Below are positions 50,826 through 60,595 of a DNA stretch of 64,000 bases, piece after piece. The number at the start of each line of letters is the position of its first letter. Position 1 is the stretch's first letter. Source of the stretch: Symbiodinium natans (lineage: Eukaryota > Sar > Dinophyceae > Suessiales > Symbiodiniaceae); NCBI GenBank assembly GCA_905221605.1, contig CAJNDS010001668.1, forward strand, positions 1,292,276 through 1,356,275, given 5' to 3'. The notes beneath the pieces were generated by a model. The model worked only from the letters and a program-made list of their open reading frames with translations, made no database searches and was not told the origin of the DNA. Made by a program: the position numbers and the translations under genes.

Positions 50826-51200
50826 CTAATTATACCCCAAACCCTATAAACCCTACACCCCCAAATCTGCGCATGCGGTTCAGGGAATCCTAATAGTGCC
50901 CCGTGCTTGCCTTCGTCGCAAAGCCTGATGCCAGAACTTGCCTTTCTTCTGGCTGGCTCTTAGGACTTTAACTTTGTGGGCTTTGGTGGAACTACAATTA
51001 GGAGCCAACAAGTTGAACTTTTAGGAGGGGTTCAGAAGTCAGCCAGGCGATATGAGTCCTGGAGCCCGCAAAGCTTTTCAGGGGTTCGTGTGGTCCCCTA
51101 AGGACCCCCTCAGTTCCCCTAAACCCTCAACCCTAAACCTCAAACCCTAAAACCTAAACCCCAAACCCTAAACCCCAAACCCAAGCCCTAAACGTCGCAG

Positions 51201-51263
51201 GCCTGGGGGGAGCAGTTGGACATCACCTTCAACAGGCTTCAAGACCTTCTGGCCGAACCCTGA
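51201..51263 (+). CDS. Probable terminal exon of the cluster
   Basis: ACGTCGCAG| acceptor, AWGEQLDITFNRLQDLLAEP followed by TGA. If a GA donor is used at CCCT|GATC the frame would continue instead. Confidence 0.5.
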   Translation, partial: AWGEQLDITFNRLQDLLAEP

Positions 51264-51514
51264 TCTGCCATGGATCCTTAAGGATTTTAAGGAGTTTAGG
51301 GTTTAGGGTTTTATTAGGGTTTAAGGTTTAGGGTTTAGGGTATAGGGTTTAGGGTTTAGGGTTTAGGGCCTTCATCTTATTCCCCTCTCTAGCCCCGAAT
51401 AGACACACACACACACACCTTATATAGAATATACCAAAAGTAGCCCCTAGATAACCCCCAAATAACCCCTAAGCTCCCTTTATGAGGTTCCCTCCTTTAG
51501 TTCTGGGCAAGGGG

Positions 51515-51640
51515 AGCGGGGAGGGGGGAGGGGGGGGAGGGGAGGGAGGGGGAGGGAGGGGGAGGGAGGGGAGGGAGGGGGAGGGAGGGGGAGGGAGGGG
51601 GAGGGAGGGGGAGGGAGGGGGAGGGAGGAGGAGGGATTCA
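51515..51640. repeat. GGGA minisatellite
   Basis: About 14 copies of GGAGGGAGGG-type units; purine-only on one strand. The two ORFs across it are low complexity. Confidence 0.95.
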
Positions 51641-52352
51641 AGTTTTTTTGCGCCAAGACGTAGTAAATGCTTGAACCCGGGAGGGACGATTGGGGTTATT
51701 CGCATTTTCGGGTTAGTAGGGTGCAGCGTTAAGGGTCTTCTGGAGAATCTTGAATGGTAGTTCTAAGTAGGGCTTTTGAGGGGCGGTGTTGTAAGTGTTG
51801 CACAACCCCAAGTATGCAGCCCAAAACACGACATGTAGGTGTTTTTGCAAACTTCAGACCGAAAGTCACGGAAGCGGAGTCAGAACCTGAACCCTAAGCC
51901 CTAAACCCTAAGCCCTGAAACCAAAACCCTACCCTTGCACTGCTTTGCACGCATGGAGTTTGAAGTTTTGAGCGTGTTGTGCCCACTGCAGCCAAGGCGT
52001 TGCCAACGCGCCCAAACCCCCAAGTCAGCCGTTCTACAGCTGAAATTGGGTTCAGGGTTTTGGGTTTAAGGGTCCAGGGTAGTTGGTATACTTCGAAAAG
52101 GAAGGATGCCAAAATCATTGGTACCTGTCCCTAAGGGGCATGTTAGGCTCTTAAGGCCTTAACCTTAAACCCTACGCCCCAAACCCCGATGGTTTGAGCC
52201 TCTTCGAGGATTTGGGTGCGGCTGGGGTTAGGATTGTGGGCTTCAGGTTGCGGTTACGGGTTCAGGGTTTAGACTTTCAGGTTCGGGCTTTGGGTCCTGG
52301 GTTTAGAGGGCAGGGCTTAGCTCAGAATCAATCCCTAAACCCTAAACCTTAT

Positions 52353-52530
52353 AAACCCTAAACCCTAAACCCTAAACCCTAAACCCTAATCTAGCCGGTT
52401 GGACTCAGAGAGGCGTGTGCCGGAAGAGGTCCTAAAAAGCCCAGAACTGCACTACGAATGTCCAAGGTCACCTAAACCCTAAACCCTAAACCCTAAACCC
52501 TAAACCCTAAACCCTAAACCCTAAACCCTC
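52353..52530. repeat. CCCTAAA arrays around a short exon-like island
   Basis: Runs at 52353-52389 and 52473-52530. 51641-52352 is unique sequence with one weak exon candidate near 51988-52040. Confidence 0.93.
52395..52465 (+). CDS. Probable exon between two telomere-type arrays
   Basis: AATCTAG| acceptor, RLDSERRVPEEVLKSPELHY then ECP, CCAAG|GTCACC donor. Confidence 0.45.
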
Positions 52531-52985
52531 CACCCTAACCCTAAACCCTAAATCCTCAACCCTAAACCATAAACCCTAAACCCCTCAAGCTCTCTGGTCC
52601 CTAACTGTTACCGTTGGGGCTTCGATCTGTCGGGCCTTTAAAGGCCATATTGCACAGGGTGTTCTCTGTGTCGAGTTTAAGCCCAAATCCCAAGCCCTAA
52701 AACCTAAACCTTAGACCACAAACCCTAAACCGTAAACCCTATAAACCCCAAACCCTTCTCCAAAAAGGCTACAAGCCTTAAGATACCTAAAGAACCCCAC
52801 AAGCCCTATACACACCCCCCCCTTGTACCCCGGCAGAAGATTTCGGAGCAGTTCGTATTTGAGGACTTCACATTTCAAGCTTGTGCATAAATGCATGTAG
52901 CTCTAGGAGCGCTAAACCTCGCCAAATCCTCACGGAGTTCCAGCCGATTCCAGCCCTGCCCCCTTAGCTGTCGCCCACGCTGAGC

Positions 52986-53201
52986 ATGGCGGCGCAGAAG
53001 AGCCAGGACAAGAAGATGCGGAAAGACATCTTTGAGGACGACGCTTCGACAAAGGCTCCCTCCACGGCGGCCACCGCGATATCGGCAGCTAGCAGTCAGC
53101 TTACAGCCGCTGGCTTGGGAGCGCTCGAGCGGTCCCAGCCACGTGCCCGTGGCATAGCCCGCTACGGTTATCCGCAAGAGATGGCGACTACATCCCCCTG
53201 A
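52986..53201 (+). CDS. Candidate first exon of an unidentified gene
   Basis: ATG after a GC-rich leader opens a 71-codon frame: MAAQKSQDKKMRKDIFEDDA, then an Ala/Ser/Thr-rich, probably disordered stretch, then RARGIARYGYPQE. GC content is clearly above the surroundings. A GC donor at TATCC|GCAAGA (about 53172) is possible, in which case the last ten codons are intron. Confidence 0.6.
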   Translation: MAAQKSQDKKMRKDIFEDDASTKAPSTAATAISAASSQLTAAGLGALERSQPRARGIARYGYPQEMATTSP

Positions 53202-53291
53202 ACCCTCAACCCTCAACCCTCAACCCTAAACCCTAAACCCTAAAACCTAAAACCCTAAACCCTAACCCCCCCCCCCCCCCCCCCCCCCGAG

Positions 53292-53338
53292 CCTGCCAAG
53301 CCAATAAGTCGGCAACGGATCCCTCCGCCGGACCCCCG
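53292..53338 (+). CDS. Possible exon
   Basis: A C run then CGAG| acceptor, ACQANKSATDPSAGPP (or, in another frame, AKPISRQRIPPPDP) to CCCCCG|GTGCCA. Confidence 0.4.
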
Positions 53339-53533
53339 GTGCCACCCTTTAGGGTTTTAGGGTTTAGGGTTTTAGGGTTTAGGGAACCCTAAACCCGAGA
53401 CTACTAGGTTGCTGGGCAACCTAGCTTGGGCCAACGGGCCCACTTGCAGGTCCATGGTACTTATTAACCAATTATATCTGCACTTAAAACCCATTAAAAC
53501 CTAGCAAGTTCAAAATCCACGAGGTAAAGTCAG

Positions 53534-53624
53534 CCTGGGGGCGAGCCTGGGGACGACCCTGGGGACGACCGCTGCGCCGGCGCAGCCAACGGTGTTGTCC
53601 AACAGCGTCCCTTCGATGTCACGG
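53534..53624 (+). CDS. Probable exon ending on GTTTAG
   Basis: AAGTCAG| acceptor, LGASLGTTLGTTAAPAQPTV then LSNSVPSMSR. The donor GTTTAG is part of a telomere-type run. Contains a short GTTL repeat; disordered type. Confidence 0.5.
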
Positions 53625-53879
53625 GTTTAGGGATCAGGGTTTAGGGTTTAGGGTACCTGTCCTGTGCATTTTCATATTTTGGGGGTGGGCTTGGGGGTGG
53701 GTGGGGTCTTCATTACGTTAAAGTTTACAAATTTCGGCGTTTAGAGTTCGGGGGTGCGGTGGGTGTTTGGTGATTTCAAGGCAGTCTGCGCGGTTGGGAA
53801 GTGAACCCTAAAGCCTAAGCCCTATGAACCCACTTCCTTCTCATCATATGGCTCCTTAACTGGGCGGGTTCAGGGCTTG

Positions 53880-53918
53880 GTGTTTTTTTTTTTTTTTTTT
53901 TTTGGGGGGGGGGGGGGA
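53880..53918. repeat. T run followed by G run
   Basis: About 21 T then 15 G; assembly length uncertain. Confidence 0.9.
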
Positions 53919-53941
53919 GGTAGGTCTTTGGGCACGTGCAC

Positions 53942-54302
53942 TCAAGCAGGACGGTCCAAAGTCTGTGATCCGCCTGCACTTGCAGATGGCGTGTGAGATA
54001 GAGAAGAAAACAAAGGAAAAGCATCCCATACCGTACGAAGAAGACCCGCGACAGCAGCCTTGCTAGCAGAAATACATAACGTGTCAGCCCGAAAAGAACG
54101 GAAAGCCTCTAGAGCAGAGGCAGGCAACAAGTTTGCAGCTTCACGAGCCCAATGATCAGCCATTTGATTGTGATATATACCCCATGCGTCAATCCAAGAC
54201 AGAGCCTGGCGTATATCCTGGTGAGTTTTCAACCACTGGATCTTGAGCTCACCAGATCTGTTGGCAATAACCCGTTGAAAAGCAGGCCAAAGATCGCAGG
54301 GC
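53942..54302 (-). pseudogene. RNase H fragment of a retrotransposon (antisense to the surrounding gene)
   Basis: The minus frame reads DLWPAFQRV, then LKIQWLKTHQDIRQA, then NQMADHWAREAANLL. The KTHQD histidine and the final N-x-x-AD aspartate are the C-terminal catalytic motifs of RNase HI-type domains. Known: LINE-type elements of dinoflagellates and other protists often end in such a domain. No reverse transcriptase part is seen beside it, and TTTAGGG follows at 54305, so it looks like a truncated remnant. Confidence 0.6.
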
Positions 54303-54560
54303 TTTGGGGTTTAGGGTTTAGGGCTTCGGGTGCAGCATCTCATGTTTGAGCTTTCGCTAGTCAAGCAGCTTTGCAAGCGACTGGAAAATATCCCACCCAA
54401 AGAATCCCATAACATCAAGATAATACAAAATTAGGGTTTAGGGTTTATGGTTTAGGGTTTTGACTCCATACCCTAGGACCCTACACTGCACGCCGCACAG
54501 CACCCGCCTCCAGCTCTCTCACTTTATCCGGGGACCCCAGGCCCACAAACCGAAACCCTA

Positions 54561-54790
54561 AACCCTCTAAGTCCCCATAACCCCAAACCCCAAACCCTAA
54601 ACCCTAAACCCTAAACCCTAGGAACCCGAAGCCCAGCAAGGCCCCCAGCCCCCACAAAAAGCCCGAAACTTTCAGACTCCTGTACCCTGAAGACCTGAAG
54701 CCGTGCAAACCCCCAAAAGCCCGAAACCCTAGACTCTAGGACCCTAGGACCCTAAACCCTAACCCCTAAACCCTAAACCCTAAACCCTAA
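54561..54790. repeat. CCCTAAA units and spacer
   Basis: Runs at 54590-54620 and 54750-54790 up to the left end of the TIR element. Confidence 0.8.
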
Positions 54791-55120
54791 TGTTGTATCC
54801 TGATTAGTGTGCTCCCCCGGAATTGTGGAAAAAAACCCAAAAATTATTCAGGGGGATCTATTTGAGGCGGACCCCCGGAAGTGTGAAAAAAAAATCGGGC
54901 GATGCAAAATTTCGGCGAGGCCGTCTTCTGAAATTCTTCTGAGAAAGTAAAGAAGAAAGCCTTCTGAGCTCCTTTGAAGGAAGCTTCTGGAGCTCCTTCT
55001 GGGCCTTCTCAGTCCTCCCCCCCCCCCCCCCCCCAAACCCCCCCCCCCCCCCCCCACTAAAGAGGGGGATCCTTTCGTTGAGGGGGGGGGGGGGGGTCAC
55101 ACTAATCAGCAGACAACATT
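54791..55120. mobile_element. 330-bp TIR element with C and G runs
   Basis: Left end TGTTGTATCCTGATTAGTGT and right end ACACTAATCAGCAGACAACA are inverted with few mismatches, and each continues into a C or G run. It contains no real ORF. CCCTAAA units flank both sides. Confidence 0.75.
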
Positions 55121-55186
55121 AAACCCTAAACCGAACTTCAAGCTGACAGATCCCTGGACCCAAACTGCCCCCCGCCCCTCCCCGAG

Positions 55187-55250
55187 CTCTTCAGGATCCC
55201 ATCCCACGCCATGTGGGCTTTGATGGGAAGCTCCTTGACCCGCAAGGACC
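55187..55250 (+). CDS. Possible exon
   Basis: CCCCGAG| acceptor, LFRIPSHAMWALMGSSLTRK then D; ACCC|GCAAGG is a GC-donor option. Confidence 0.4.
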
Positions 55251-55564
55251 CCTAGGACCGGTCCAGGGTTAAAGTTTAGGGTTTAGGGTTTAGTAGTTTA
55301 GGGTTTAGGGTTTAGGGTTTAGGGCCCAAGTATATAATAAGGTACTTGGACCCTTAGGATAATCATGGGCAGTTTTTTTGCCAGGCTAGTGAACACAACA
55401 TTCAGCCGTTAACATATTAATGCCTTCAACCACCATGCAGAGCCGCATACATATGTATATACATATATATATATATACATATATATATATACCCGGCAGC
55501 CTTAGACTTCTGCATCATGGTCGTAAAAGCTACCCAACAGCCAACCTAGCACCCAAAGTAGGCG

Positions 55565-55645
55565 CTCATTCCCTTTTGGGGGGCTTAGGTTCCCTGGTAA
55601 GCCCCTTGTTATAAACAAAGGGGACCCTTTTATTCTACTCCAAGG
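55565..55645. repeat. Fold-back family 5 and nearby family 1 half copy
   Basis: 55565-55645 matches family 5 (CCCTTTTGGGGGGCTTAGGTTCCC type). At 55322-55360 only the right half of family 1 is present, joined to a TTTAGGG array. TA tracts lie between. Confidence 0.7.
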
Positions 55646-55829
55646 ATACTCTGGGGTCTAGAAAAGCTACCCAGAAGCCCTCTAAGCCTAGCCCAAATAC
55701 CCATTCTGATTGTCGGTGTACAAGACCTCTGCTTCACCTTCATCGCACAGACTTCGGTCCGCATTTCCCAAAATACCCATGTCGGGTTTAGGCTTTCGGG
55801 TTTAGGGTTTTTAGGGTTTAGGGTTCTTA

Positions 55830-55927
55830 GTAGCTGAGTGAGTACACTTTAGTTACACTTTCTGGATACCATAATCCCCTATAGAACTGAGAGTGTACAC
55901 TTTTGTTATGAACTCAGCAACTAAGGG
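55830..55927. repeat. Fold-back repeat, family 3
   Basis: CTTAGTAGCTGAGTGAGTAC ... GAACTCAGCAACTAAG; complete. Confidence 0.9.
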
Positions 55928-56412
55928 TTCGTACAGGGTTTAGGGAATTGGCCCTTCTATTAGATTCGGCTATGTGCCGGCCTTTGTGCATGGGAGTCTT
56001 CTCGGTTCTGCTTAGGGGGAGTTCTTGGGCTCTTTGGGCCCGGCGTTTTCATAAGTTTAGGGTTTAGGGTTTAGGGTTTAGGGTCTAGGGTTTAGGTTTA
56101 GGGTTTAGGGGTTAGGGGTTAGGGGTTTACGGGTTTACGGGTTTTCGGTTTCAGCTTTCCCGAATCCCAACACGTGCCACCCGGAATGGGGCTAAACCGC
56201 CTACTGAACAGAGCCCTAATGAAACTGTCAGCCCTTGAACCTAAATCCGAACCCACCTTGTGGACCAAATGAACGGTTTGGGGTTTAGGATTTAGGGTTT
56301 AGGGCTTAGGGTTTAGGGTTTAGAGGGTCCATGGTTCACATACCCAAATAGGGACTATGTAGTAGTATAGGGTATATGACCACCAATTTTAGGGTTCATT
56401 TGGTCCACAAAC

Positions 56413-56620
56413 CAAACACCCTAACCCCTAAACCCTAAACCCTAAACCCTAAACCCTAACCCCTAAACCCTAAACCCTAAACCCTAAACCCTAAACCCTA
56501 AACCCTAAACCCTAAACCCTAAACCCTAAACCTTGAGCTCTAAACCTTGAGCCCTAAACCCTAATCCCTAAACCCTAAACCCTAAACCCTAAACCCTAAA
56601 CCCTAAACCCTAAACCCTAA
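56413..56620. repeat. Longest CCCTAAA array in the window
   Basis: About 29 units with minor variants (CCTTGAG). Confidence 0.97.
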
Positions 56621-56656
56621 ACCCAAAGCCCAAAACCAAAAGCCCGAACTCTTCAG

Positions 56657-56725
56657 GCTGGACAGCCAGGCAGACACTCAGTGTGACAACGCAAGTTGGC
56701 GTTCTACGGCTGAGAAGTGCGAGGC
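56657..56725 (+). CDS. Probable exon
   Basis: CTCTTCAG| acceptor, LDSQADTQCDNASWRSTAEK then CE, GAGGC|GCCCTT (GC donor). Confidence 0.5.
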
Positions 56726-56796
56726 GCCCTTTTAGGGTTTAGGGTTTAGGGTTTAGGGTCGAGGGTGGGATTGACTCACTCTCCTCCTGCCCCCAG

Positions 56797-56829
56797 AAGC
56801 AGGAGTGGCCCTGGTTTCCACGTCCAGAC
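56797..56829 (+). CDS. Probable short exon
   Basis: CTCCTCCTGCCCCCAG| is one of the best acceptors in the window; KQEWPWFPRPD; GAC|GTGATG donor. Confidence 0.45.
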
Positions 56830-56989
56830 GTGATGTTTAGAGCCATTATCCCTAAAACGTAAACCCCAACCATGTAAGCCCCAAAACCCTGAACCCTTAA
56901 ACCCTAAACCCTAAACCCTAGACCCTAGACCCTAGACCCTAGACCCTAAACCCTAAACCCAAACCCCGTCCACCCTAAACCCTACTGGG

Positions 56990-57145
56990 AGGTTCAGGGT
57001 ACTTAGTAACCCAAGTATAGCTACACTTATCACGCAATTATAGCCCTACTGGGGGGCTGTTGGGGGTACTTCAGGGGCGAAGAAGTGGCTTATAACTACC
57101 CTTGTAATCGGGTTAGAAGTACCCTGAACCTCCAAATAAGCCCAT
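56990..57145. repeat. Fold-back repeat, family 4 (intact)
   Basis: TGGGAGGTTCAGGGTACTTA ... AAGTACCCTGAACCTCCAA. Other copies lie at 57390-57570 and 61105-61285, both split by TTTAGGG, and at 45656-45790. Confidence 0.9.
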
Positions 57146-57389
57146 TAACTATGGAGCTCCTGGGTTTAGGGTTTAGGGGTTTAGGGTTTAGGGTTAGGTT
57201 TCTGTGACGTTGACTTTTCATCTATTCCTTGCGAGTTCTGGTTGTTTTTTTTCGTTTCCACAGTTATTGCGACTGCTATGGTTTCTTTAGCATCAGCATT
57301 ATTATTCGGATTCGTGATATATTAGTATTGGCATTATTGTTTCCCAAGCCGTCCTAGCACTCTGCATGTTTTTCACGGCCTCAACCCTA

Positions 57390-57570
57390 CTTGGAGGTTC
57401 TTAGTAAATTTAAACAAGTACCAGGTTTAGGGTTTAGGGTTGAGGGTACTGAGAACCCAGCTATAAGTATAGTTAGAACCAACCCACTTATAAGCCCCAT
57501 GAGTACCCTAATCGGGCTATAATTGGGTGACAAGTACAGTCGTAATTGGGTTACTAAGTACCATGAACCT
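57390..57570. repeat. Fold-back family 4 split by TTTAGGG
   Basis: ACTTGGAGGTTCTTAGTAAA at the left and TTACTAAGTACCATGAACCT at the right; three TTTAGGG-type units interrupt the left arm at 57424-57445. Confidence 0.82.
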
Positions 57571-57749
57571 CCAACCCTGATAAGCGTTCCACGGCGCGCC
57601 ATGCGAGCCGCGCGCGCACGAAACTTTCTTGTCGATGCGAGCGCTTCCTTTTTGCATGAGGGCCCAAGGATAGCCTATTTAGGGCTTAGGGCTTGTAGGG
57701 CTTAGGGTTTAGGGCTCAGGGCTTCGGGTATGGGCGTTCCTGCCAGCAG

Positions 57750-57797
57750 GTGGAGAATGAGATTGTGAACGACCCTCGGCTTCATGGAGTCGTATTC
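57750..57797 (+). CDS. Probable exon
   Basis: GCCAGCAG| acceptor, 16 whole codons VENEIVNDPRLHGVVF, TTC|GTATGG donor. Confidence 0.55.
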
Positions 57798-57858
57798 GTA
57801 TGGCACTGAATGGGGTTTAGGGTTTAGGGTTTAGGGTTTCTTCGTGAAGTAACCTTAC

Positions 57859-57972
57859 ATTGGGATGTTCCCCGTTATACTAACAATGTTGCAACAGTCC
57901 TTGATAGGGATCATCATAGGGGGTATGATAATCCCCATTCAGGACTGTTAGCATAAGGGGGAACATCCCAAG
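57859..57972. repeat. Fold-back repeat, family 2
   Basis: TTGGGATGTTCCCCGTTATA ... TAAGGGGGAACATCCCAA; complete. Confidence 0.92.
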
Positions 57973-58335
57973 TCATACGTAAATTCTACACGTGGGTACA
58001 TGTACCAAAACAAAAGCTGGTGCATCTCCTTCTTAGACTGTGCGTGGGTTGTTGGAGCTGTTTTCCGGGTTGAGGTTCGGGCTTCGGGCATGAACCCTGA
58101 AACCCTAAACCCTAAAACCCTAAACTCTAAACCCTAAACCCTGAGCCTTCAACCCTAAACCCTAAACCCTAAAACCCTAAACCGGGGGTTTGGATCTGCG
58201 GTTTCCCGTTGGAGGTTCTGTGGTTTTAGGACATAGGGTGTGTCGAAGCCCACAAGCCCTTGACCTTAAACGATTAGGGTTTAGGGTTGAGGGTTTAGGG
58301 TTTAGGGTTTAGGGTTTAGGGTTTAGGGCTATCAG

Positions 58336-58388
58336 GCTCAACATAAGGCCCATGGGCCCGACAACACCTTCATGCAAGAGTCCTTGGA
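58336..58388 (+). CDS. Probable exon
   Basis: GCTATCAG| acceptor, AQHKAHGPDNTFMQESLE; right border uncertain (a stop follows two codons later). Confidence 0.5.
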
Positions 58389-58577
58389 GCCCTAGGCTTA
58401 GGCTTTAGGGTTTCTTTGTGTGCGCACACGTCTTGGCCGGTTGCGCTCCCACAACCGTGAACTCATAAGGTTCTTAAGGGAGGGGGGGACCTTCAGGAAG
58501 CTTAGGGAGCCTCAGGGAGTGGGGAGTGTAAGGGAACCTTGGCTTACATACCCCTCTTGAACCCCCCTCCCCTGAAG

Positions 58578-58683
58578 AATTCTTTAATGAACTCAACTTA
58601 GATGAGCCCCAGAGGTCTAAAGACGCTGTTGTAAACTGGGACCGAACGGTTCGCGAGGCAGGAGAGGCTGCAAATGATCCCTG
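58578..58683 (+). CDS. Probable exon
   Basis: CCTGAAG| acceptor, FFNELNLDEPQRSKDAVVNW then DRTVREAGEAAND. Hydrophilic helix type. A GC donor at GAGAG|GCTGCA (58667) or a stop at the end are both possible. Confidence 0.55.
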
Positions 58684-58726
58684 ACCTTAAACGCCAAACC
58701 CGAAACCCTAAACCCTAAACCCTAAG

Positions 58727-58792
58727 CATTGAAGCGAGTTCGGCCGTACTACAACAGACCCGAACCGCTTTGGAAAGTCCTTTCACTACTCC
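58727..58792 (+). CDS. Probable exon
   Basis: CCCTAAG| acceptor at the end of a CCCTAAA run, LKRVRPYYNRPEPLWKVLSL then L, CTCC|GCTAGG (GC donor). Confidence 0.55.
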
Positions 58793-58900
58793 GCTAGGGT
58801 TTAGGGTTGTCTAGAGTGTGGAGTTTAGGGTTTAGTGCTTAGGGTTTATTGTTTAGGGTTTAGGGTTTAGAGTTTCGGGTTTAGGATTTAGGGTTTCGAG

Positions 58901-58971
58901 CAGGTATATATACCTGGTACCCAAGAATTCCTGCCACTTGCTTTCGAGCAGCCTCCAGCGTTGGGTGGAAA
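58901..58971 (+). CDS. Probable exon
   Basis: Frame VYIPGTQEFLPLAFEQPPAL then GG to GGAAA|GTTGGC. Acceptor CGAG| or GCAG|. Confidence 0.5.
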
Positions 58972-58981
58972 GTTGGCCCTA

Positions 58982-59057
58982 AACCCTAAACCCTAAACCC
59001 TAAACCCTAAACCCTAACCCTAAACCCTAGACCCTAAACCCTAAACCCTAAACCCTA
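58982..59057. repeat. CCCTAAA array between two exons
   Basis: About ten units; it makes up nearly the whole 97-base intron between 58971 and 59069. Confidence 0.95.
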
Positions 59058-59068
59058 ATCTCTTCCAG

Positions 59069-59175
59069 CCACCTGTCAGGACGGCTCCAACGACTCATCC
59101 CAGAGTTCTGACCTGTCGACGGATTCAGTCTACAATTCTCTGACCACTCCTGGTGGGAACATGTGGCCGGGATGA
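59069..59175 (+). CDS. Probable terminal exon
   Basis: CTCTTCCAG| acceptor, TCQDGSNDSSQSSDLSTDSV then YNSLTTPGGNMWPG and TGA. Ser/Asp-rich C-terminal tail. Confidence 0.6.
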
Positions 59176-60361
59176 CGGTTAGTGGGTTTAGGGTTTAGGG
59201 TTTAGGGCTTAGGGCTGAGGGCCTAGGGTTATGTAAGCCTTTGGTGATCTAGGGCTTGGGCAGGAGAAGTGGCTTTCGGGGTTTTGGCGGTTAAAGCTGT
59301 TTCGTTTTTCCAGCTTGACTTGTTTTCGCTCAGAAGAAGCAGGAGGGGGGGGGAGTTGTGGAGCGTACTTCGCAGAGCAGATGCCCTCACCAAGCCCCCA
59401 GTATTATGTTTCAGTTGTGGAGAATGCGGCCATCACGTCACGCATCCAGGTTTAGGAGGCATGCGCCATACGGTGCAACTATGCGGCAGTTAGCTTAAGC
59501 AGCGGATATATTTATAATGTATATATACTTCCTTTTTTACTTTTATGAATATATATATATATAGATATATGTATTTCTTTATTTATATTTATTTACTAAT
59601 TTATTTGTCTATACACGCCTGCCTGCCTACGTACGTTTATGCATTGATGGGCGGGTCCGGGGTCCCGGGTCGTGCAGCCAAAGGCACAACAATTGCAAGC
59701 GAGAGCTCATAGGGTTTAGGATTAAGTTCCACTTGGAGTGTAGTGGTCGGGTTCGTAGCTGAGTACTTACAGCTGTACTTTAACCTTCTGTCCACATCAC
59801 TTGCTGGAATGAGGGTGCACCGCGTTGTCCTGATAACAGGACTGCGCATGTGGGCAGGTTAGGGTTCACTAGGACCCAGATTAGGCCCCAATTTCCCTTT
59901 TTTCGGGCTTGGGTTCCCCTATTCCCCTGTACGCCCCTTTACACCCAAAAGGGCACCCTTCCTTTTCCTGGGCTGCTCCCGGGCCTGGTTGGGGTTAAGG
60001 CTTGTAGGGCCGACACCTCTCGAAAAATCCTTAAAGCCTGAACCACTAAGCTTCTCAGGCCGGGACTTGTTGGCTTTAGACTTTACCCTAAATCTTAACT
60101 ATCTTATACCTGAAAAGTTTAGTTCGTTCGTTGTTTGGGGCCCGGTATGACTTCTTCTTTAAGGGTTGAATGGAGTGCACTACAATCACTAGAAAGGAAA
60201 ATATTACCTAAAGGCTCCAAGGGTTCTTGTTTTAGGTGTTGTTCCCAAAGGCCTTACTACATAAGGCTTTTGGGGGGTTATGTTAAGCCTCGTTGGTAGA
60301 GTCGACCCCAAATTCTAAACACCCTAAACTCGAAGACCCGCCTGCTCTGAGGGGACGTCAG
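59176..60361. other. Intergenic stretch
   Basis: TTTAGGG units at 59184-59210, an open frame at 59269-59493 with CFSCGECGHHVTH (an incomplete zinc-knuckle-like pattern, last Cys missing), TA tracts at 59510-59620, a family 5 fold-back (59883-59973) and a family 8 hairpin (60215-60300). No supported gene. Confidence 0.55.
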
Positions 60362-60443
60362 ACGACACCTTTCTCGCATGCCTCGATGAAAGAGTACGAC
60401 AAGAAAATTGGCTCTGCGAAGAACCAGGCGCCATGGGTTCAAG
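60362..60443 (+). CDS. Second channel-like gene, N-terminal exon
   Basis: GACGTCAG| acceptor, TTPFSHASMKEYDKKIGSAK then NQAPWVQ, CAAG|GTCTTT donor, phase 1. The phase fits the next exon exactly. Confidence 0.55.
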
Positions 60444-60529
60444 GTCTTTGAATTTAAGGGCTTAAGGTTTTTCAGGATTTGAGGGGCTCATGGGTTTGAG
60501 GATTTGAGGGTTTAGGGTTGAAATCAAAG

Positions 60530-60595
60530 CCGTGTGCCAGGCGGACAGGATCGTCGCGCACACTGCCTCCGTCCAGGACCATCCCACACTTAAGA
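60530..60595 (+). CDS. Second channel-like gene, exon
   Basis: ATCAAAG| acceptor. Joined to 60443 it reads VQAVCQADRIVAHTASVQDH then PTLK, AAGA|GTGGGG donor. The phase match with the previous exon is good evidence. Confidence 0.55.

Larger units (their letters stand above)
42575..51263 (+). other. Exon cluster of one or more unidentified genes
   Basis: Sixteen short open segments with splice-like borders, all on the + strand, separated by telomere-type arrays and fold-backs. The final segment ends in a stop. I cannot name a family. One segment is membrane-like (46812) and several are Ala-rich helices (47527, 49966). Whether this is one gene is unknown. Confidence 0.45.
52986..59175 (+). other. 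Unidentified multi-exon gene, start and stop exons present
   Basis: Runs from the ATG exon at 52986 to a terminal exon with TGA at 59173-59175. The N-terminal exons are disordered and Ala/Thr/Pro-rich; middle and C-terminal exons are more globular. No family is recognised. The introns contain an antisense RNase H fragment, a 330-bp TIR element, two family 4 hairpins and several CCCTAAA arrays. Linking all exons into one transcript is inference from strand and spacing. Confidence 0.45.

Noticed and set aside
51469-51760. Pro/Ser- and Gly/Arg-rich ORFs
   Set aside because: Low-complexity translation of the GGGA minisatellite.
54848-55100. Gly-rich minus ORFs
   Set aside because: Driven by C homopolymers inside a TIR element; frames would change with any homopolymer length error.
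59269-59493. 74-codon ORF with CFSCGECGHHVTH as a Gag zinc knuckle
   Set aside because: The fourth ligand (Cys) is missing, the frame starts in telomere-type sequence, and no neighbouring retroelement part was found.
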